A stretch of 64,000 bases of DNA from Ardenticatena maritima (GCF_001306175.1 NZ_LGKN01000006.1:124001-188000), one strand, 5' to 3'; shown: positions 1 through 10,245, numbered from the stretch's first letter. Numbers and translations are program-made. The notes: generated by a model not told the origin, from the sequence alone.

Positions 1-409
1 CCACTTCGCCGGCGCGTACCCGTTGCCCCACGGCGAGCGCAGGCTTTTCGAGCAAGTGCCCATAAAATGAGGAGTACCCGTTGGCATGGTCAATCATCAG
101 GTTGTGGGGTGCAGCGCCATGCGGACCATCCACCTCGCTGACCACACCGTCGCCAATCGCCACAACGAGCGTACCACACGGCGCGAGAAAGTCTATGCCA
201 AAGTGTACCCCTTGACCGGCGCGGTAGGTGCTGGTGCGCTGGAAAAAGGCGCCGATGGTGTTGCCGTACATTTGCCCAACAAGCCACGTTTCGGGACCGG
301 GGGGCAGGTTGAACGGCAGGCGGAAGGGCGGCGTCGCGGATTGGGCGTGTGCGGGACGCCACACGAGCGCCAGGCTGAACCAGACCGCCACCAAGAGCCA
401 CTTTTTCAT
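1..409 (-). CDS. M23-family metallopeptidase, C-terminus cut off by window edge
   Basis: Translation from the ATG at 409 gives 136 residues before the window ends. Residues 1-22 form a signal peptide ending in AHA. The LytM/M23 signature H69-F-G-I-D73 is present, and residues 117-119 are GHL, where a further zinc-ligand or catalytic histidine sits in the family. These enzymes are secreted zinc endopeptidases that usually cut peptidoglycan cross-bridges. The ATG overlaps the TGA of the upstream hydrolase in an ATGA, so the two are probably translationally coupled. The last family histidine (HxH) lies outside the window, so activity cannot be judged. A non-catalytic LytM-type protein remains possible. 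Confidence 0.85.
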   Translation of the reverse strand, partial: MKKWLLVAVWFSLALVWRPAHAQSATPPFRLPFNLPPGPETWLVGQMYGNTIGAFFQRTSTYRAGQGVHFGIDFLAPCGTLVVAIGDGVVSEVDGPHGAAPHNLMIDHANGYSSFYGHLLEKPALAVGQRVRAGEV

Positions 410-1167
410 GCAGAAACCTCCGCCGGATAATGATGTTTCAAGAAGCGCACAACCTCCAGGTCGAAGCAGTCGCGCCGCCAGGTGTTGGCGGCTGTGACGT
501 GAGTGGCGTTTGGCAGCACCCAGAGCGCCGCGGTCGGGATGGTGCGGTACATGGCGAGGGCGGCGTCAAGCGGCACCAACGGGTCGCGATCGCCCACGAT
601 GATGAGCGTCGGCGCGGTAATGCGGCGCAGGTCGTCCAGTGTGTGGCGGTGGTCAGTGGTCTCGGGGTTGAAAAGGTCGGCGACACGTTGAATAACCTGT
701 CGCCAGGCGTCCGGGCCGCCTTGGGGCGTGTGAATCTGGCTGAGCCATTTGTCCAATCCCACCTGTCGCCACCGTTCGGGGTTGGCGATGTCGAGCGTGT
801 GCCGATAGAGCGCGGGGTCTTTGGTGTAGTGAACGCGGTACAAAATGAGCCGCGAGACACGCTCCGGGGCGTCAAGGATGAGCCGCAAGGCAACAGCGCC
901 GCCCATCGAAGAGCCGAGGACATGCGCTTCAGCAATGTCCAGGTCGTCCAGCAGGGTGCGTACAGCACGCGCCATTGCCCCGATGGAGAGCGGTTCATTT
1001 TCCGGCAAGGGGCTACGCCCATGCCCGGGCAAATCCGGCGCGATGACGCGAAAATGCTTGGCAAATGCGGGAATGTGGCGCCGCCATTCTTCACTGCTCA
1101 TGCCGCCACTGTGCAATAGCAGCAGCGCAGGACCTTCTCCCTCTTCAATGAAGTAAAGCGTTGTCAT
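406..1167 (-). CDS. alpha/beta hydrolase
   Basis: A 253-residue alpha/beta-hydrolase fold protein, probably cytoplasmic. It shows the oxyanion-region HSGG (19-22), the nucleophile elbow G-S-S87-M-G, an acid residue in GDRD195PLVP and a catalytic histidine at NATH223. Family members hydrolyse esters, lactones or C-C bonds; the substrate cannot be read from the sequence. I chose the ATG at 1167 over one 13 codons upstream because AGGAGG lies just before it and the family N-terminus (MTTLYFIEEG) begins there. The stop overlaps the start of the M23 peptidase by 4 bp. Confidence 0.88.
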   Translation of the reverse strand: MTTLYFIEEGEGPALLLLHSGGMSSEEWRRHIPAFAKHFRVIAPDLPGHGRSPLPENEPLSIGAMARAVRTLLDDLDIAEAHVLGSSMGGAVALRLILDAPERVSRLILYRVHYTKDPALYRHTLDIANPERWRQVGLDKWLSQIHTPQGGPDAWRQVIQRVADLFNPETTDHRHTLDDLRRITAPTLIIVGDRDPLVPLDAALAMYRTIPTAALWVLPNATHVTAANTWRRDCFDLEVVRFLKHHYPAEVSA

Positions 1168-1245
1168 TGCCTTCCTCCTGTGTGAGATGGGGCATAGTGT
1201 AGTCAAGCCGCGTCAGGCAACAATCGGCACGCCGCCAAAATGGAC

Positions 1246-1277
1246 GAAAACGCCCACCAGCATGCGCCGGTGGGCGT
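1246..1277 (-). terminator. intrinsic terminator downstream of the penicillin acylase-type gene
   Basis: A perfect 9-bp stem (1250-1258 with 1269-1277) is followed, on the minus strand, by TTTT and a T-containing tail. It lies 30 bp after the stop of the acylase gene, in the gap before the hydrolase gene. Confidence 0.7.
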
Positions 1278-1306
1278 GGTTCCGCTCTCGCTGATGGGCT
1301 GGCTGG

Positions 1307-3700
1307 TTATTGCTGCGGACGCAACTCCAAACGCTGGGTAGCCGCCGCTTCAACCGCTTCGCGGGTCCACGGGAGCGGTGCGTACTCCATTGTCAGCCAC
1401 ATTGGCGCAAAATCACCATAATGCGGATGGAAGACATGCCCGCTTTGCCCCACGGTAATCACCACACGCGACGCGTCCCAATTGCCCACGTCAAAGAGTT
1501 CGCGATAGCCCGGACCACCACGCACAGCAAACGAGTTGCCAAACACAAAGGAGTTGGCATTGGGCGTCTGATTGTCGCCGGGGGTGGGACCGGCTTCAAC
1601 ATTGAAGAAGCGATTGAGGGGTGAAATGTCGCCAAACACGTTGTGCTTGAAGGTGGTGGTGTGCAAACGCCCCCATGTCCACTCGTGGACCAGGTCGCCT
1701 TGTTGACGCCCCCACCATTCCACAGTGGCGGCAAGCGCGCGCGCCATGATGTCGTCGCGCGTTTCTTGTTCGGGGGTCGTCTGGTCGTCCCACCATGCAT
1801 TGTCGGCGGGCTGTTGCAAGAGCCATTCCATGAATTGGTAATGGCGATGTGTTTGAGCGAGATAGTCGTCGCGCAACGCTTCGGGCAAGTCATCGGCGAC
1901 GGTGGCTTCAATCAGTTTCCAGTACGCCACTTCAAAAATGCCCGCCGCCGCCGAATCGGCGTCCAGGCGGTAATCCCACTCGCGCAAGGCGTCTTGGGCG
2001 CGCTGGGCGATGATGTCATCCGTCTGGACAGCCAGCAAGTGCGGCACAATCTGCTGTGCGGGAATGCTGACGATATCAGCCTGGATCGCCGCCATATCGT
2101 CCAACGAGAGGCGCTCTTTGGCGGTCAACCCCTCTTCGATACGGCGGGCACGGTTCGGTGTAGACCAAAACGTGCTGATGTAGTAGGGGTATGAATCGGG
2201 TACGGGTTTGTGGTTGGCGGTTGCCACGTACCCGCGCGCCGGGTTGAAAGTGTGGGGCAGTTCATCAAAGGGGATAAAGTCCACCCATTCGTACTCATCC
2301 GTCCAGCCCGGCACAGGCGTATCCCCCACCCCGTTCGCACGAATGGGGACTTTGCCTGCGCCGTAGTAGCCAATGTTGCCGTCCACGTCGGCATAGACGA
2401 AGTTTTGCATGGGCGCATCCCAGTTTTGCAACGCGGCGCGGAATTCGTCCCAGTTTTGGGCTGTGTTGACGGGGTACATGGCATCAATCAGCGTGTTGGG
2501 CTGGGCGGTGGCCAGCCACTGCATGGCAACCGGTTGCTCCAGGTCAAGCACATCGTTGACCAGTGGTCCATGGCGCGACAGTTTGACGTCTACCACAACC
2601 GGTTCGGCGCGCCCTTTCACACGGATTTCTTCATGCACGATCTCAAAGGGCACGTATTCACCGTTGACTTCGTATTCGTTGGGATTGTCGGGGTTGAGCC
2701 GCTCGATGTAAAGGTCCATCACGTCGGCGGCAAGGTTGGTCATGCCCCAGGCGATACGCTCGTTATGCCCGATGACCACACCGGGAATGCCCGGCAACGT
2801 CGCGCCGGTGGAGTTGTAAGTCGGCGCATGCAGCGCCATCAAGTACCAGATGGCGGGCGTACCAAACGCCAGGTGCGGGTCGTTCGCCAGCAAGGGGCGT
2901 CCCGTTTCGCTGCGTGAGGGCGCGACCACCCAGTTGTTGCTCCCCCACCCTTGGGCGACGCCATCCAGCAGAAGCCCGGCTTTGGCAAGCGCACGCTCCA
3001 CCGCCTCGAAATCGGGCGTGCCAAGGGACAGGTCTTCTTCACGCAGAATGGTGAGCGCGCCGGGCGTGTAGCCGGGGAAGAGTTCGGCGGCACGCTCAGA
3101 TCCCAAGGCGTCGAGCAGTTGGGCATACAACAGTTCCGAGCGGAAGGAATTGGTGAGGTCCCACTGCATCATCTTCGCCCACGCCAGCGTATCCACAGGC
3201 GACCAGGGTTCAGGCTCAACGCCGAGAATGCGGTATTCCAGCGGGTAGCGGCCGCGGTGCGTCGCAATGTAGGCGTTGACGCCGTCGGCGTAGGCCTGCA
3301 AGATGGCTTTCGTGGCGTCGCTGGCGTTTTCATAATCTTGCTGCGCCGCGCGATTGGTGCCCACAGTACGCAAAAACATATCAGTTTCCAGCGTGGCTTC
3401 TCCCAAAATCTCGCTCAGCCGCCCCAGTCCCACACGGCGCTGGAAATCCATCTGCCACAAGCGATCTTGGGCATGAACATAGCCTTGCGCAAAGAAGAGG
3501 TCATGCTCGTTTTCGGCGTAGATGTAGGGGATGCCGTGCGCGTCGCGCAAAACCGTCACGGGGGCTTGCAACCCTTCCAGCGTGAGTGTGCCCTCTGTTT
3601 GGGGCCAGGGGCGGCGGATGAACCAGACCCCGCCAACGACGACCACCATCAGCAGAACGAGGAGCGCCCCTACAAACCAACGCAGTGCCCGGCGTGCCAT
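1307..3700 (-). CDS. penicillin acylase family protein (Ntn hydrolase)
   Basis: The 797-residue product resembles penicillin/cephalosporin/AHL acylases (peptidase S45). These precursors cleave themselves into alpha and beta chains and use the new N-terminal serine to hydrolyse amides. Residues 8-28 form an uncleaved-looking membrane anchor, so the enzyme is probably held on the outer face. The beta-chain start is in GWGSNNW with candidate nucleophile Ser254, followed by the conserved Asn and the segment LLANDPHL. The start at 3700 has a GGAGAG ribosome site; a longer open frame upstream lacks family similarity. Substrate (beta-lactam side chain, N-acyl homoserine lactone or other amide) is undetermined. 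Confidence 0.88.
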   Translation of the reverse strand: MARRALRWFVGALLVLLMVVVVGGVWFIRRPWPQTEGTLTLEGLQAPVTVLRDAHGIPYIYAENEHDLFFAQGYVHAQDRLWQMDFQRRVGLGRLSEILGEATLETDMFLRTVGTNRAAQQDYENASDATKAILQAYADGVNAYIATHRGRYPLEYRILGVEPEPWSPVDTLAWAKMMQWDLTNSFRSELLYAQLLDALGSERAAELFPGYTPGALTILREEDLSLGTPDFEAVERALAKAGLLLDGVAQGWGSNNWVVAPSRSETGRPLLANDPHLAFGTPAIWYLMALHAPTYNSTGATLPGIPGVVIGHNERIAWGMTNLAADVMDLYIERLNPDNPNEYEVNGEYVPFEIVHEEIRVKGRAEPVVVDVKLSRHGPLVNDVLDLEQPVAMQWLATAQPNTLIDAMYPVNTAQNWDEFRAALQNWDAPMQNFVYADVDGNIGYYGAGKVPIRANGVGDTPVPGWTDEYEWVDFIPFDELPHTFNPARGYVATANHKPVPDSYPYYISTFWSTPNRARRIEEGLTAKERLSLDDMAAIQADIVSIPAQQIVPHLLAVQTDDIIAQRAQDALREWDYRLDADSAAAGIFEVAYWKLIEATVADDLPEALRDDYLAQTHRHYQFMEWLLQQPADNAWWDDQTTPEQETRDDIMARALAATVEWWGRQQGDLVHEWTWGRLHTTTFKHNVFGDISPLNRFFNVEAGPTPGDNQTPNANSFVFGNSFAVRGGPGYRELFDVGNWDASRVVITVGQSGHVFHPHYGDFAPMWLTMEYAPLPWTREAVEAAATQRLELRPQQ

Positions 3701-3931
3701 AGCCTCTCTCCTGTGGGTTGATGAGTTGCGGGTTGCGCGCATTGTACGCTGAACGAGTGAATTTGAAAAAAGAATGCACAACAGGCGGCTCTCTCGCAGG
3801 CGGCTGGTTGTGTACATGGGGAGAGCGCTTGCAACAGAGAACAAAACGGCGCATCCATGCATGGCGATGCACCGCATAGCGGTTATTTCAACATTCAAAA
3901 GCGTGAGACACCACAAGGTATCCCCACGCGC

Positions 3932-6900
3932 TCAGGCTGAAAGCGACGCCATCAGCACCCGATTGCGGCCACTTTCTTTTGCTTCATAGAGCACGTCGTC
4001 AGCTTGCTTGAGCAATGTATCGTGGTCTTGGCCATGGACGGGGTAAATTGAAACACCAATAGAAGCTGTGAGCTGAATGCGCTGGTCATTGTATCGAAAA
4101 TCCAGCGCTTCGAGGGCTTGTCGAAGAGCCTCAGCACGCTGCATGGCTTCTTCCTCACACACACCAAACAGAACGAGCAAGAACTCTTCACCGCCATAGC
4201 GGCATGCCAGATCACCGGAGCGAATACTCTCGCGGAAGAGCGTAGCCGCATGAACAAGGGCGGCATCGCCGGCGGCATGCCCGTATGTATCGTTGATACG
4301 CTTGAAGTGGTCAAGGTCTATCAATACAAAAGCGATACACGCATTTTCACGCTGGGCACGACTGAACGCACCTGGTAAAAACTCATCCAAATACCGCCGA
4401 TTGTGAAGCCCTGTGAGCGGATCCCGAATTGCCTGCTCGCGCACTTTCTGCTGCAAAGCTGTAATCTCGTCCAATTGAATTTGCAAATGGGCGTTGGCGT
4501 CCTCTAACTCCTTTTGCGCCTCGCGAAGTTCAGCAGTACGTGCACGCACCCGCTGTTCCAATTCGATATTCCTTTTGCGCATCGTGTGATATCGCCACTG
4601 AATGCCGCCAACCAGCATCCCGCTTGCCAGCAAAATGGAAAGCGTACGGAACCACCATGTCGCCCACCAGGGCGGTAAAATCTCAATTTCCAAGCGTGCA
4701 GGTTCGGGATTCCATACACCATCATGATTGGCGGCACGCACAAGGAACGTGTATGTGCCCGGAGGAATATTGGTATATGTCGCTTGATGATGAGACGTGG
4801 GCGGAGACCAATCTTTGTCAAAGCCTTCCAGTTTATATTGATATTGGTTATGCGTGGATATTTGATAACTTAATGCCGCAAAATGAATTGTAAACACTGA
4901 TTGGTCGTGCGAAAGCGTTATCTTCTCAGTGTATTCAATGGGCTGCGACAAAATCGCACTGCCAACCTCTACAGGTTTGTTGAACAACTCAAAACCGGTA
5001 AAGACAACAGGTGGTTTATATGGGTTGGGCGTCAGACTGTCGGGATAAAAATACACAAGACCATTTGGGCCGCCAAAAAACAGTTCACCGCTCGGAGCGC
5101 GATACGTGCTGGCAATATTGAATTGGTCGCCGGGTAATCCGTAGTCCGAATCAAAATTCATAAACGTCTCGGTCTCCACAAGAAAACGGCTCAAACCTCG
5201 ACCAGTACTCACCCACAATTCCCCAGATTCACCACGCTCAATGCCCATGATCATGCTGGTTGGTAAACCGTCTTCCACGGTATAGTTTCGCCATGTCCCC
5301 GTGCGTATATCAAGCCTGCTAAGCCCAGCAGCAGTCGCCGCCCATACGATTTGCTGCTCTTCATCTATGTACACATCATGCACGGTATTGCTCAAGATGC
5401 TATTGGGGTCATCGGGATTGTGCCGATAGTGCGTAAATGTTTCCGTTTGCGGGTCGAACACATCCAAGCCGCCTCGCGCTGTGGCAATCCACAGTTGTCC
5501 ACGCGAATCTCGCTCAATTTCGTAGATTGTGTCCTCACTCAATGAAGTAGGGTCTTGAGGGTCATGCTGATACATCGTGACGACTTGCTCGCGTTGGGGG
5601 TCAAAGAGCAGCAAGCCAAACCCCAGCGTACCAACCCACAGACGGCCATTTTCGGCGTCTTCCAGTGCCGTCAGGTATTTTGTCGGAATGCCCGTCTGGT
5701 CATTCGGGTCATCCGTGGGGTAATGGCGAAAACCATTCAACAGAGGGTCCCAAAGATTCAGCCCACCACCCGAGGTTGTTACCCACAGTCGGCCATGGGA
5801 ATCACGATGAATAGAAAAGACATTATTATGCGCCAAACTCAACGGGTCGTTAGAGTCCTTCTGAAAAACTTGTATATCTCTCGCTTTACGATCAATCCGA
5901 TGCAACCCACCCCCAAACGTGCCAACCCATACAATACCATCTGGTTCTGCCAATATGCCAAATACGTTACTTGCTGAGAGTGAAAGCGGTTCATTCGGGA
6001 TAACACGATACACCCCAAAGCGCTGAAGCATCGGCGCGAGGATATTCACACCCCCATACCGGCTGGTAATCCAGAGCGCTCCAGAACGGTCTTCGGTCAT
6101 CCAGAAGACATCATTATGGCTCAGACTAAATGGGTCGGTGGGGTTGTGCTGATACCGTGTAAATGTCCCTGTTTCCGGTGAAAAGAGGTGCAGACCGCCG
6201 GTCTCCGTCAACACCCACAATCGCCCGGCGCTATCTTCAAATACATTCCATATGTTATCACTGCTGAGCCCATGTGGGTCCGACGGGTTGGCGCGATAGG
6301 CGATAAACGTCCCCTTTTCGCGATCCATCAGATTCAAGCCGCCGCCGCGGGTGCCAACCCAAAAATTACCGCGGCTATCTTCCAACATAGCCCAGACGTT
6401 ACTCTCGCTGATACTCGTAGGATCTGCGGGGTCGTGCGCAAACGTCGTGAAGTCATCAGAAGCGGGATTATACCGCTGTAATCCATTGCGAGTTGCCACC
6501 CAAATTGTACCGGCACGATCTTGATATATGCGCCACACGACGGCGGCCGCCGGCCCACGGGGGTTATCAGGATCGTAGGGGTAATTGTGGAAAAGCCCCG
6601 AATCAGGATCGAAGCGGCTTATACCGGCGCGTGTGCCGACCCAAATATTGCCTTCCTGGTCTTCCATGAGCGCCCATACATTGTTATCAATCAGGCTATA
6701 GGGGTCGTTCGGGTCATGCTGATAGACTGAAAACACGCCGGTACGCGGATCATATACATTCAAGCCGCCTGTATCAGTTCCAATCCAAATCAAGCCATCG
6801 CGGCTTTGGATAATGGCAAAGGAGTTATTCGCGCTTATGCTGTTCTTGCCGGGAATATGCTGGAAGATTTTGAAAGAGATTCCATCGTAGCGTGCGACAC

Positions 6901-7144
6901 CGCCTTCCGTAGCGAACCACATGAAGCCGTCTCGGTCTTGCATAACACTGAGAACAGTGGCACTTGGCAAACCATCCTCGACCGTCAAATGATCAAAACG
7001 AAGCTGCGCCCCCGGCACAATGCCTTGCGAGACGCCACGTGCAAAAACCAAATTTTTGCCATACAAAAACAGACCAAGTCCCAACAAAAAGAGGACAACA
7101 AGGCTCGCCGCACGGAAGAGACTTGACTTTCGCCGTATTCGCAT
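3932..7144 (-). CDS. beta-propeller sensor diguanylate cyclase (Reg_prop / Y_Y_Y / GGDEF)
   Basis: A 1070-residue transmembrane sensor. Order: N-terminal membrane segment (about 12-32); more than a dozen repeats of the two-component-regulator propeller type (about 45-690), recognisable by recurring blocks such as GNIWVGTRAG and GRLWVTTSGG; a Y_Y_Y immunoglobulin-like domain (about 705-790, with KLEGFDKDW); a second membrane helix in WWATWWFRTL; a coiled coil; and a C-terminal GGDEF domain. The active-site loop is G984-G-E-E-F988, a competent variant, and an inhibitory I-site RSGD lies exactly five residues before it. It should sense an extracellular ligand and make cyclic di-GMP. This architecture is familiar from HTCS-like sensors in polysaccharide users. 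It is apparently monocistronic. Confidence 0.93.
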   Translation of the reverse strand: MRIRRKSSLFRAASLVVLFLLGLGLFLYGKNLVFARGVSQGIVPGAQLRFDHLTVEDGLPSATVLSVMQDRDGFMWFATEGGVARYDGISFKIFQHIPGKNSISANNSFAIIQSRDGLIWIGTDTGGLNVYDPRTGVFSVYQHDPNDPYSLIDNNVWALMEDQEGNIWVGTRAGISRFDPDSGLFHNYPYDPDNPRGPAAAVVWRIYQDRAGTIWVATRNGLQRYNPASDDFTTFAHDPADPTSISESNVWAMLEDSRGNFWVGTRGGGLNLMDREKGTFIAYRANPSDPHGLSSDNIWNVFEDSAGRLWVLTETGGLHLFSPETGTFTRYQHNPTDPFSLSHNDVFWMTEDRSGALWITSRYGGVNILAPMLQRFGVYRVIPNEPLSLSASNVFGILAEPDGIVWVGTFGGGLHRIDRKARDIQVFQKDSNDPLSLAHNNVFSIHRDSHGRLWVTTSGGGLNLWDPLLNGFRHYPTDDPNDQTGIPTKYLTALEDAENGRLWVGTLGFGLLLFDPQREQVVTMYQHDPQDPTSLSEDTIYEIERDSRGQLWIATARGGLDVFDPQTETFTHYRHNPDDPNSILSNTVHDVYIDEEQQIVWAATAAGLSRLDIRTGTWRNYTVEDGLPTSMIMGIERGESGELWVSTGRGLSRFLVETETFMNFDSDYGLPGDQFNIASTYRAPSGELFFGGPNGLVYFYPDSLTPNPYKPPVVFTGFELFNKPVEVGSAILSQPIEYTEKITLSHDQSVFTIHFAALSYQISTHNQYQYKLEGFDKDWSPPTSHHQATYTNIPPGTYTFLVRAANHDGVWNPEPARLEIEILPPWWATWWFRTLSILLASGMLVGGIQWRYHTMRKRNIELEQRVRARTAELREAQKELEDANAHLQIQLDEITALQQKVREQAIRDPLTGLHNRRYLDEFLPGAFSRAQRENACIAFVLIDLDHFKRINDTYGHAAGDAALVHAATLFRESIRSGDLACRYGGEEFLLVLFGVCEEEAMQRAEALRQALEALDFRYNDQRIQLTASIGVSIYPVHGQDHDTLLKQADDVLYEAKESGRNRVLMASLSA

Positions 7145-7247
7145 TGGAGCACACCTACCACATGAGTTTTGGGAGTAGTTTTATATTTATAAGAAAAATA
7201 TTACAAATTACATTAAATGTTACGATTATTTGAAAGCCAAGCACTCT

Positions 7248-10130
7248 TTACCGCGCGCCACGCCGTCGCTTTTTCGCCTGCTTGAGGCGCGCAATGGCAT
7301 CCATATCCTCTTCCGCCGACGGTGCAGGCGGTGCAGTTTTCGTGGTATGAGAAGATGGCGCAGAGGGCGGAGACGTCGGTGGGGAAGGCGGCGGAGCATA
7401 GGGGCGCCGTGCCCGCGTCTTCGCCTCAAAAAGGTGCTGTCGCTCAGTTGAACGCTCAGCCGCAAGCGCCGGCTCCACACGCCACTGCTGGATACGTTCT
7501 TGCCACCATGCACGCCACGCCGTCAGTCCTTCACGGCGCACGTCCAGGCGGCGCACAGCAATATCCGGCACCAACAAGAGCGCCGACAGAACCAGCAAGA
7601 ACGGCCAAAGGTCGCGCACACGCACCGCACGCTGACCGGGAGCCGCCCACACCTGCTCAGCCTCAACCGGCAGACGCCCCCCTGTTTCGAGCGCCAGCGT
7701 GCGCAAGGTGGTTTCATCTTGCACGGTCAGCTGGTACTCCGGCGAATAGGGGATGACAAACCCCGCCTGGCTTTGTTCAAGCGGCGTCCCGTCTTCATCC
7801 GTGCGGATGATGGTCGCCAGATAGGCGCCCGGCTGGTCAAGTTCGAGGAATGTTTCAAACGTATCCGGCGCCACGGGGGGAATCACCATGTCGCGCACAG
7901 CGCCGTCAGGCGCAACCAGCCGCAAGCGCGTTTCTCCCGGCTGCGCCGCCAGTTCACGCTCAGCCACCACGCTGATACGCACACCACTCCCCTCAGGCAG
8001 AATGCTTGCCTGCAACGCGGTTGATTGCGGCGGCGGGAACGTCCACGCCACAATCTGGCGCATCAACGCCGCGCCTTCTTCATCCTGAATGAGCGCCTGC
8101 GCCCAGCGCCCGGTAAAGTCGCTTGTCCAGGCGGCGGCGCGCCCCAAACCATAGCGCCAATGCGCCAGCAGGGGGTCGCCTTGCGGCGTCAACAAGGGCG
8201 CAACAGCCGCCGGCTTGCGAGTTGTGCCATTGTAGCCCAGCAACACCGGCCATTGCAGGCGCAAGCCACGCAACACAGGCGAAGGCGACGCCACAACAGG
8301 GCGGAACGGTTCCTCAACGATATACCGCCCATAGACACGAATGGTCTCTTTGAGGAAAATTTGCGGAATATCGCCAACATTGGGCGCAGGATAGAAACGC
8401 CCCCCACCTTGGGCGGCCAGTTGCGACAATTCTTCAACCGCCGAACCATTGCCGGCGGCGACCACGCTCAACGTAATGCCTTCTTCACGCAAGGCGGCAG
8501 CCAGCGCCTGATAGTCCCCCGCACGGCTCCAACCATCCGTCACCAGGATGATATGGCGCACCTTGGCGGGAACGCCCGCCAGTTCTGTTTCGGCGGCTTT
8601 CAAACCGGCAAAAATGTTCGTACTCCCTTCGGCGATGAGCGTGCCAATTTGCTCTTCCAATGCCGCACGTCCAGGGAACCGTTGCGGCTCCAACACCCAG
8701 CGGGCTTCGCTGTCAAACGCCACAACGCCAATGTAATCGAAATCGCCCAGGGCGGCGGCCGCCTGCAACACAGCGGCTTTGGCGATATCCACCTTGGGAA
8801 TCCCCGCCAACGCCCGCTGACGCATCGCGTTGGTATCGTTGGGGTCTTCACAATGGCATTGCCCCATGGAACCGCTCTTGTCCACCGCCAGCACCAGCGC
8901 AATGTTCGGTTCTTGCTCGCGGGCGCGCACACGCATCTCAACCGGCAACGCCGCTTCCACGGGTGTATCGCTCCACAAGCCCGCGCCAAAACTTTGCGGC
9001 CCGCCAATCATGACCAACCCGCCCCCGGTATCACGCACGAACGTCGCCAACGCTTCTTGCGCCGCCGTGGAAACGTCGGGAGCGGGCACATTCACCAGCA
9101 CCACGCTCTGGTAGCCCGCCAACGTCGTCGCCGAGGTTGGCAACGCCGACGGGGGAATCTGGTCAACCAGCATGTTGGCGGCTTGAAGCGCGGCGACCAA
9201 CGGCGCGGCCTCTTCCGTCGAACGTGCAACCACCAACACACGCGGCGGACCTTCGACAATCGTAAAGGCTTCGGCGCGGTTGTTCTGCGGGAAGGTATCG
9301 CTGTTTTGGGGTTCCAGCACGGCTTGCAAGCGCAAAAAGCCTGTTTGCGAAGCCGGCACCTCAAAGGTCAGCGTCGTTTCCCCCGGCGTCAGTGTCACCT
9401 CGCGCGTGGCCCACACCTGGTTCTCGCGCAGCAAGTGGACGCGCACAGCGCCGTTGGTATTGCTCGCCAGAACAACGCGCACATCAAGCCGCTCGCCTTC
9501 GCGCGCTGTGGCGGGAACATCCAGGCGCTTCAACGCCACTTCGGGCCCCTGAATGCCCCCTTGAAGCGCTACCACATCAATGGGAATGGCGTAAGCCTGC
9601 ACGATGGGCAGCAAGGCGCGCCAATCACCCTCGTTGGCTTGCCCATCGCTGAGGAGCACAAAGCGCTTCTGATACTCCGCGGGGAAGAGCGTCAATCCCA
9701 CTTGCAGCGCCTCGGCAATATCGGTGCGCGTGCGCACGGGAATACTCTCAATGCCCGGTACATCCTGCAACGCGCCAACGGTACGCTCAACCAGCGCATT
9801 TTTCCCAAAGACCACGATACCGGCGACATCATGCTCACCCCGCGCCTGCAAAGCCCGCCGCACAAATGTCACCGCCGCTTCCTGCTGAGCGGGGGGCACG
9901 CTATCCGAAAGGTCAATGAGAAAGACCACCGCGGTATCGTCCACCGGCAAGCGCACGTGCAAGCCGGCGAGCGCCAGCACCAAAGCGCTCATCAACAGAC
10001 CACGCAACGCCATGGCGGCCAGTTTGCGCCCCCGTTGTGCAGGGCGGGGCGCACGCCACGCCAGCCAGAGCAACGGCGGCACCAGCACCAAAAGCCAAAG
10101 CATGTTGGGGTGGGTTACGGCCAAGCGCAT
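7248..10130 (-). CDS. membrane protein with two von Willebrand factor A domains
   Basis: A 960-residue protein of the glutamine-amidotransferase-like/BatA-like VWA membrane family. Two N-terminal helices (about 10-27 and 42-58) precede a first VWA domain with a MIDAS-like D73-L-S-D-S77. A central Ig-like and amidotransferase-like region follows, then a second VWA domain with canonical MIDAS D417-K-S-G-S. Near the C-terminus there is a third helix (LWPFLLVLSALLLVP) and a proline-, lysine- and arginine-rich cytoplasmic tail. VWA domains bind divalent metal and protein partners. There is no MoxR ATPase or DUF58 partner next to it, unlike in classical bat clusters, so its role stays open. It lies back-to-back with the subtilase gene. 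Confidence 0.85.
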   Translation of the reverse strand: MRLAVTHPNMLWLLVLVPPLLWLAWRAPRPAQRGRKLAAMALRGLLMSALVLALAGLHVRLPVDDTAVVFLIDLSDSVPPAQQEAAVTFVRRALQARGEHDVAGIVVFGKNALVERTVGALQDVPGIESIPVRTRTDIAEALQVGLTLFPAEYQKRFVLLSDGQANEGDWRALLPIVQAYAIPIDVVALQGGIQGPEVALKRLDVPATAREGERLDVRVVLASNTNGAVRVHLLRENQVWATREVTLTPGETTLTFEVPASQTGFLRLQAVLEPQNSDTFPQNNRAEAFTIVEGPPRVLVVARSTEEAAPLVAALQAANMLVDQIPPSALPTSATTLAGYQSVVLVNVPAPDVSTAAQEALATFVRDTGGGLVMIGGPQSFGAGLWSDTPVEAALPVEMRVRAREQEPNIALVLAVDKSGSMGQCHCEDPNDTNAMRQRALAGIPKVDIAKAAVLQAAAALGDFDYIGVVAFDSEARWVLEPQRFPGRAALEEQIGTLIAEGSTNIFAGLKAAETELAGVPAKVRHIILVTDGWSRAGDYQALAAALREEGITLSVVAAGNGSAVEELSQLAAQGGGRFYPAPNVGDIPQIFLKETIRVYGRYIVEEPFRPVVASPSPVLRGLRLQWPVLLGYNGTTRKPAAVAPLLTPQGDPLLAHWRYGLGRAAAWTSDFTGRWAQALIQDEEGAALMRQIVAWTFPPPQSTALQASILPEGSGVRISVVAERELAAQPGETRLRLVAPDGAVRDMVIPPVAPDTFETFLELDQPGAYLATIIRTDEDGTPLEQSQAGFVIPYSPEYQLTVQDETTLRTLALETGGRLPVEAEQVWAAPGQRAVRVRDLWPFLLVLSALLLVPDIAVRRLDVRREGLTAWRAWWQERIQQWRVEPALAAERSTERQHLFEAKTRARRPYAPPPSPPTSPPSAPSSHTTKTAPPAPSAEEDMDAIARLKQAKKRRRGAR

Positions 10131-10245
10131 AGGCGATACCTTGTGTGTGGTTGGTTCTTGCGGCTATGATGGCACGAACGCGCGGGGGTGACAAGCAGGT
10201 TCATCTATGAAGCCCCTTTCAAGCGAGTAATTCAACACCCCTTAT

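Noticed and set aside
8025-10169. Plus-strand open frame of 714 codons opposite the VWA gene
   Set aside because: Arg/Gln/His-rich composition, no recognisable domain, fully antisense to a gene with intact MIDAS motifs.
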